Shown piece after piece: positions 58,223-64,000 of a stretch of DNA of 64,000 bases (positions are counted from its first letter, which is position 1; each line of letters starts with the position of its first letter). The notes under the pieces are model-generated. The model did not search any database, was not told where the DNA came from, and saw only the letters and a program-made list of their open reading frames with translations. A program made the translations under genes and the position numbers. Origin of the DNA: Casuarina equisetifolia (lineage: Eukaryota; Streptophyta; Magnoliopsida; Fagales; Casuarinaceae); assembly GCA_028551475.1 (NCBI GenBank), contig CM052357.1:28045745-28109744 (forward strand). The letters run 5' to 3'.

Positions 58223-59700
58223 TCAAGGAGGATGGAGGTTAATGGTAGACCTTTGCATGTTGGCTCCATTGAAATAAGGCTTTAACCACTGACCATTCAC
58301 CTTAAATGGGCCCTGAGTATCATGTGCAACTTCTACCACCCCATATGGAAGCACCTGGGTGATTGTGAATGGACCAGCCCATCGAGACCGTAACTTTCCT
58401 GGAAAAAATTTAAGACGAGAGTTATATAGTAATACTTTTTGACCCACCTCAAACTCTCTCCTTAATATATGTTTATCATGCCATCGTTTTGTCTGCTTTT
58501 TGTAGATCAGGCATTTTCATAGGCCTCATTGCACAGCTCCTCCAATTCATTCACCTGTAATAATCTATTTTCTCCTGCACATTGCATGTCAAAGTTCAAG
58601 AATTTTAATGCCCATAATGCTTTATGTTCTAATTCGACTGGCAAATGACATGTTTTCCCAAATACTAGCCTAAAAGGAGACATCCCTATGGGTGTTTTAA
58701 ATGTTGTCCTATAGGCCTAAAGTGCATCATCCAGTTTTATTGACCAATCTTTTCTTACGGCATTTATTGTTTTCTTCAAAATCCTCTTAATTTTCCTATT
58801 TAATATCTCTACCTACCCACTAGTTTGAGGATGGTAAGGAGTTGCAATCTTGTGGGTGACCCCATACTTACTCAGAAGTGCTTCAAATTGTTTGGTACAA
58901 AAATGTGTCCCTCGATCACTTATGATTGCCCTAGGAGTGCCAAAACGGGTGAAAATGTTTTTCTTCAAGAACTTAACCACAACCCTGGCATCATTTGTGG
59001 GCAATGCTACAGTCTCTACCCATTTAGACACATAATCAATAGCCACTAAGATATATACGTTCCCATAAGAAGGAATAAAAGGTCCCATAAAATCAATACT
59101 CCAAACATCAAACAATTCACATACAACAACATTAGTCAAGGGCATCTCATGTTTACTAGAAATATTCTCAGTTCTTTGGCATTGACCACATGCAGCTATA
59201 TATGAATATGCATCTCTAAAAAGTGTGGGCCAATAAAAACCAGATTATAAAACCTTGGCTGCAGTTTTGATGGCACCAAAATGACCACCTGCTTCTCTAT
59301 CATGACAATGATGCATAATGTTGGCCATCTCTTCTTTTGGGACATATCTTCTTATCACCCGATTTGCACATATTCTAAACAAGAATGGTTCTTCCCAAAA
59401 ATAATGTTGAACATCAGAAAAGAACTTTTTCTTCTGTTGATATGACAATTTAGGGGGAAGAATGTTACCTACCAAATAATTTACAAGATCAGTGTACCAA
59501 GAAGATTTTATCGATTGAAGGGTAAGAATCTGCTCATCAAGAAACTCTTCTAAGATTGGCTGCTTTTCTTCCTTTGGATTCGGAATTCTAGACAAATGAT
59601 CTACAACTAAATTTTCAATTCCCCTCTTTTCCTTGATTTCCAAGTCAAACTCTTGCAACAATAGAATCCACTTAATTAACCTTGGCTTTGATTCTCTCTT
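58223..59700 (-). pseudogene. Athila RNase H end and integrase
   Basis: From right to left: end of RNase H (DHLSRIPN near 59590), the HHCC zinc-binding region (MHHCHDREAGGHF near 59290, GQCQR near 59175), the integrase core with DFMGPF near 59080 and SDRGTHF near 58910 (59145-58813), and the C-terminal chromatin-side region with [11 protein letters not shown] (58447-58223). Stops at about 59245, 58813 and several in 58448-58812 break it. Enzymatically dead. Confidence 0.88.
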
Positions 59701-59745
59701 TTCAAGGAGGTGCTTAAAAGTAGAATGGTCAGAATAAACTATAAC

Positions 59746-60866
59746 TTAGGAGCCAATCAAATAAGAGCAAAATTTATCAAAAGCAAATAATACTGCCAAA
59801 AGTTCTTTTTCTGTTGTTAAATAATTCAATTGTGCACCTGATAAAGTCCGACTGGCATAGTAAATGGTTTGAAAAACTCTATCCTTCCGTTGTTCCAAAA
59901 TAGCTCCCACTACGGAGTCACTTGCATCACAAATCAGCTCAAAAGGAAAATCCCATTCTGGTGCAGCCATGATTGGTGCTGATATTAACTTCTCCTTTAA
60001 AATGTTAAAAGCCTGCAAGCATTCATCAAAAAAATTAAACTTAGCATCTTTCTCTAACAAACCTGAAAAGGGTCTTGCAATCTTTGAGAAATCTTTTATA
60101 AACCACTTATAGAATCCTGCATGTCCCAAAAATCCTTTGACAAGCTTCACTAATGTCGGTGGAGGCAATTTTGCAATGACCTCTACTTTGGCTCTATCAA
60201 CCTCTAGTCCCTTTCTAGATATCTTATGCCCAAGCACTATTCCCTCATGAACCATGAAGTGACACTTCTCCCAATTCAACACCAGATTTGTCTCATCACA
60301 TCTTTGTAAAACCCAAGCCAAAATTTTCAAACAACTATCAAATGATGCACCAAAGATAGAAAAATCATCCATAAAAACCTCAATGAACTTTTCAATCATG
60401 TCAGAAAAAATAGCCATCATGCATTTCTGGAAGGTTGCTGGTGCATTACAAAGACCAAAGGGCATTCTTCTAAAAGCAATAGTATACCATAAGGATAAGT
60501 GAAAGTAGTTTTCTTTTGATCCTCTAGTGCAATAGGGATCTGATTGTACCTAGAATACCCATCAAGAAAGTAATAAAATTCATGTCCTGCAAGTCTTTCC
60601 AACATTTGATCAATAAATGGTAAAGGAAAGTGATCTTTTCTAGTGGCATCATTCAACTTTCTATAATCCATACATACACACCATCCAATAACTTTTCTAA
60701 TTGGAATCAATTCACTGTTATCATTTCTCTGAACAGTCATACCTCCTTTCTTTAGCACAACTTGCACTGGACTTACCCAACAACTGTTTGAAATGGGGTA
60801 GATGATCCCTGCATCAAGTAATTTAATTACCTTAGCTTTCACTACTTCTTGCATCTTTGGGTTCAA
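59746..60866 (-). pseudogene. Athila reverse transcriptase and RNase H
   Basis: RT N-terminal half at 60417-60866 (SPVQVVLKKGG, DYRKLNDATRKDHFPLPFID) and, after a frameshift near 60465, the second half at 59746-60465 (MPFGLCNAPATFQ, VFMDDFSIFG active site, VLGHKISRKG). It runs into RNase H with LICDASDSVVGAI and YASRTLSGAQLNY. FMDDF instead of YVDD is typical of the Athila/Tat branch. A stop at 59746 separates the rest of RNase H. Confidence 0.9.
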
Positions 60867-61382
60867 TCACCTTTGAGGTTGAATAGTGGTCTTATGATGT
60901 TCCTCCATTAAAATCTTATGCATGCAAATTGAAGAGCTAATTCCTTTTATGTCACTTATCTTCCACCCAATTGCCCCTTTATGCTCTCTCAACACCTTGA
61001 GCAATTTGTCTTTCCTCAATTCTGTTAAAGAGGATGATATAATTACTGGCAACTTAGCATCTACATCCAAATAGACATATTTCAAATGAGAAGGTAAGGG
61101 TTTAAGTTCAAAAGTTGGAGGTTCTTCAATTGATGGCTTAGGCTTTGTCATATGTTCTCCCAACTCCTCACATCTAGTTGCCTCTTTCCGTGAACATTGT
61201 GGAACTGCATCCATGAACTTCACTTGCTCCTTTATCTCCTCACTTCCAATTTCCTTGTCCCTGGAATGAACCAAACATGCTTCCAATGGATCTTTGAAAA
61301 CTTCTTCTTGAAAAACATTGCTCACCATTGTATCAATTGTCTCAACTCTAAAGCAAGAACTATCATTAGAGGGGTACTTCAT
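60867..61382 (-). pseudogene. Athila protease-RT linker
   Basis: 171-codon open segment with FELKPLPSHLKYVYLD and KGAIGWKISDIKGISSSICM, the conserved linker upstream of RT in this lineage. It ends in a stop at 60867 directly before the RT frame. Confidence 0.8.
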
Positions 61383-61900
61383 GGCTGTAAAAACATTGAA
61401 GGTAATTGATCACCTTGAACTATTAAAATCAACTTTCCTTGTTGTACATCAATCAACGCTCTTCCTGTTGCTAGAAAAGGTCAACCTAAGATAAGTGGTA
61501 CCTCATAATCTTCCTCCATATCCAAAACTATAAAATCTGCAGGGAAGATGAATTTATCAACTTTCACCAATACATCTTCTACAATGCCCCTTGGATACTT
61601 GATTGATCGATCAGCCAATTGCAAGGACACTATGGTTCACTTTACTTCACCCAATCCCAATTTACTGTAGACAGAGAAAGGCATTAAATTGATGCTTGCT
61701 CCTAAATCACACAATGCCTTTTCAAAGTGAGACTTTCCAATAGTGCATAGGATTGTGAAACTCCCTGGATTTTTCAATTTGGGAGGAAGCTTGTTTTGTA
61801 AGATTACTGAGCACTCCTTAGTAAGATTCACTGTTTCATATTCTTCTAACTTCCTTTTGTTCTTTAATATTTCCTTAAGAAACTTAGCATAATTAGGCAT
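61382..61900 (-). pseudogene. Athila protease region
   Basis: MPNYAKFLKEIL at the start, KECSVILQNKLPPKL, then the aspartic-protease-like CDLGASINLMPFS block at about 61675-61715. A stop at 61637 is followed by the conserved [10 protein letters not shown] and [11 protein letters not shown] stretches in the same frame down to about 61450. A second stop lies in the LILG(.)PFLATG block near 61485. Confidence 0.85.
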
Positions 61901-61999
61901 TTAAGCCAATGCATCTGCAAAAGGAATATTAATATGTAATTTCTTGAATACGTCAAGGAATTTATAGAACTGTTTATCTATCTTATGTTGCTAGAATCT

Positions 62000-63350
62000 C
62001 TAAGGGAATGGAACTGGAGGTACATAAGGCTTGGGATGATTAGGAAATAGCGTTCTTTTGGTTATCTCATCTTGTTGTGCACTAACATCCTCATTTTGTA
62101 CCTTTTCAACTTCATCCACCCCCACATGCTTGCCACTTCTCAAAGTTATTGCCTTTGCATTTTCTTTCGGATTCTTCGCTGTATTGTTAGGTAATGCACC
62201 TTGTTGTCTTCCTGAAACCATATTTGCTAATTGACCCATCTGCACTTCCAAATTTCTCATAAAAGCCTTTTGATTCTGAAATCTGGTTTCATATCTAGTG
62301 TCTTGATTCTGCATGGTGGTGTACATCGTGGTAATCATGTCTTCAACACTGGGCTTCGCCACCTCTGGTTACCTAAATCCTGGTGGTGCTCTCGTTGAAC
62401 TTAAGCTACTCCATGAAAAATTTAGGTGATTGTGCCATCCTGGAGTATAGATTATTTTGTGCTCTGCTCGAACTTCCAACAAAATTAGCATCTTCACTGC
62501 TTTAAGTGGTTGATATCTGACACTTTATGCTTGTATGTCCTCCACCACAATAATCACATGTTACATCCTAAACCCTCATGACTGGACTACTCAAATTGTC
62601 TATCTTCTTGTTAAGTCTATCAAACTGTGCATTCATTGCGGTAAAAGTATCCACTTCAAGAACTCCACTAACTTTCTTCCCTGATAACCTCTTAATCGGC
62701 CATTGATAAGTGTTCGATGCCATTTCCTCCACAAGCTCAAATGCTTCCTCTGGTGTTTTGTTATGCAATGCACCACCTGCAGCTGCATCAAACATACAAC
62801 GAAGATTCATGTTAGCCCTATTATAAAAAGTTTGTACTTGTGACCATAATGGTACTCCGTGATGCAGACATCTCCTCAATAGATCTTTAAATCTTTCCCA
62901 TGCTTCATAAAGCGATTCATTGTCCACTTGCGCAAAATTAGAGATATCGTTACGCATTTTAGCAGACTTTGTAAGGGGAAAATACTTACCTAGAAACTTT
63001 TGAGCCAAGTCATCCCATGTCTTGATTGATCCTGCAGGAAGAGAAGAAAGCCAATTTTTAGCCTTGTCTCTAAGAGAAAATGAGAATAACCTTAACTTGA
63101 TTGCATCATCTGTGGCTCCATTGTATTTGACCATGTCACAAATTTCAAGGAAAGATTCTATATGGGCATTAGGATCATCATTTGGTAGCCCACTAAATTG
63201 TGTTGAGTTTTGAAGCATCTAAATTAGTGTAGGCTTGATTTTGAAGTTATTTGCTTGAATAGTCGACCTCTTGATGCTTGATGCGGCACCCTGAACTGTT
63301 GGTGTAGCATAGTCCTTCAGAAGTTTAAGTATATCATCATTGTTTGTCAT
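62000..63350 (-). pseudogene. Athila gag
   Basis: The ATG at 63350 opens the frame. A TAG at 63219-63221 interrupts it, then the retrotransposon gag domain is open to 62568 (SFLEICDMVKYNG, KNWLSSLPAGSI, YEAWERFKDLLRRC, PEEAFELVEEM). A second TAG (62568-62570) lies just before the CCHC zinc knuckle CDYCGGGHTSIKC (62520-62558). The C-terminal part at 62000-62362 carries QMGQLAN and KAITLRSGK. Stops make full-length Gag impossible. Confidence 0.88.
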
Positions 63351-63627
63351 TTTTCTAACTTAACTTTTATGCTCTCTTAACTGCTTTCACTGCCTTCTAA
63401 GGGTGCGTTCAATTTTTGGATCAGGATCAACAAGTTATCCCCCTCGATTACGGGTCATACATGTCTACGCACTTTAGAATAGAAGCAATTTAACAACAAT
63501 ATTCTTTTCTTTTTGCAAGAGAGAAAATAATATAAGGAAGTAAAAATAAAAATAAAAATAAAAATAAAGGCTAGATTAAACGTAATATCAATTCAGTGTT
63601 AATATTAATCAATAATAAACAACTAAT

Positions 63628-63644
63628 CCCCAACAACGGCGCCA
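63628..63644 (-). other. Athila primer binding site
   Basis: TGGCGCCGTTGTTGGGG on the minus strand, close to the Asp-tRNA 3'-end complement used by Athila elements. It lies 6 bases inside the LTR end assumed at 63651. Confidence 0.8.
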
Positions 63645-63650
63645 AATACT

Positions 63651-64000
63651 TGTTCGGTGAAATTCTATATGCAAGTGTAAATGTCGAATAAGTAATATAA
63701 TGATAAGTATGAGTATCGTCCTATAGGGATTAATGTTATCAACTTGACTAATTATTAGTGGTGAATTGATCCTATAATTTATCTAGCAAGATATCATGAA
63801 AACATGCTCTAAATTGAAAGATCACTAAAACAATTGACTTCCAAAGAGTTAATAAAATATGCTAAGTATGCTAGAGCCTTTGATTTCACCATAGTTAGTA
63901 GATATGAATTCCAATAATTTAATGCTTGCAAGAACAATGATATTTATGAGATGACAAAATTTCTTAATTTATTCACTATCATATGTTTAGGTATTGCAAA
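63651..64000 (-). repeat. Athila 5' LTR, partial (runs off window)
   Basis: Plus-strand start TGTTCGGTGAAATTC. The whole visible 350 bases align with the beginnings of the solo LTRs at 8056 and 42114 (CGAATAAGTAATATAATGAT, CCTTTGATTTCACCATA, ATTTCTTAATTTATT). Confidence 0.9.

Larger units (their letters stand above)
55376..64000 (-). mobile_element. Athila-type Ty3/gypsy retrotransposon, decayed, partial
   Basis: Minus-strand element running off the right edge. Parts in order: 5' LTR end (63651-64000), primer binding site (63628-63644, TGGCGCCGTTGTTGGGG, the Asp-tRNA type seen in Athila), gag, protease, RT, RNase H, integrase, a 1.9-kb non-coding 3' region, a polypurine tract (56299-56308, rc AGTTTGGGAA) and the 3' LTR ending at 56298. 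Athila assignment rests on the primer site, the KAITLRSGK and CDLGASINLMP blocks, and FMDDF as the RT active site. The left border is uncertain: DNA from 55376 is GC-rich and unlike the solo LTRs, and the expected LTR terminus is absent, so the 3' LTR looks truncated or of another subfamily. Every domain carries stops. Confidence 0.88.

Noticed and set aside
1..64000. tRNA, rRNA or other structural RNA genes
   Set aside because: Looked for T-arm and anticodon-arm words and rRNA-like stretches on both strands by eye; none convincing. A covariance-model scan would be decisive.

Overview
The window is nuclear plant DNA, most likely from a eudicot. It is AT-rich and intron-aware, with DUF247 (UPF0481) genes, Ty1/copia and Athila-type Ty3/gypsy retrotransposons and plant L1 (LINE) fragments. 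Nothing prokaryotic or organellar is visible. The species cannot be told from the sequence.

The backbone is a cluster of DUF247 genes, all on the minus strand. Nine copies keep coding sequence: 4041-5354, 13477-13790, 18116-19407, 31188-32882, 33987-35255, 38403-38860, 39082-40401, 44427-45763 and 50280-51358. Only the first and the fifth are open through the whole domain. The others carry frameshifts, stops, deletions or insertions. The space between them is mostly duplicated flanking DNA: promoter/leader modules, leader introns, 3' flanks and a hairpin-bearing minisatellite. Several modules have lost their gene. The common gene plan is a non-coding first exon ending in a splice donor, a leader intron, an acceptor (..ACAG) 8 to about 25 bases before the ATG, and one coding exon whose product ends in a membrane helix. 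Upstream of copy 3 one leader-exon module is amplified into five tandem copies.

Mobile DNA layered on the cluster: a complete but dead copia element (23382-29079, 214-bp LTRs, GTTTT target duplication); two solo Athila-family LTRs (8056-9285 and 42114-43409), inserted independently about ten bases apart in paralogous copies of one promoter segment, with a third, empty copy near 10960; an L1 fragment in the leader intron of copy 3 (19740-20913); a nested pair of opposed L1s upstream of copy 9 (51876-54022); a small LTR-like insertion inside copy 4 (32268-32641); a palindromic MITE-like element (11574-11897); and a decayed Athila element filling the right end (about 55376-64000), whose 5' LTR runs off the window.

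Layout: 1-4040 orphan leader relics and repeats; 4041-5700 gene 1; 5700-13400 tandem promoter duplications, solo LTR, minisatellite; 13400-17400 gene 2 relic and two copies of a different promoter-like segment; 17400-23380 gene 3 with L1 and leader array; 23382-29079 copia; 29080-36400 genes 4 and 5; 36400-46740 genes 6, 7, 8 and the second solo LTR; 46740-55375 gene 9, tandem repeats, nested L1s; the rest is the Athila element. The genes form no pathway. This is a birth-and-death family array in which regulatory leaders are duplicated and lost apart from coding regions.
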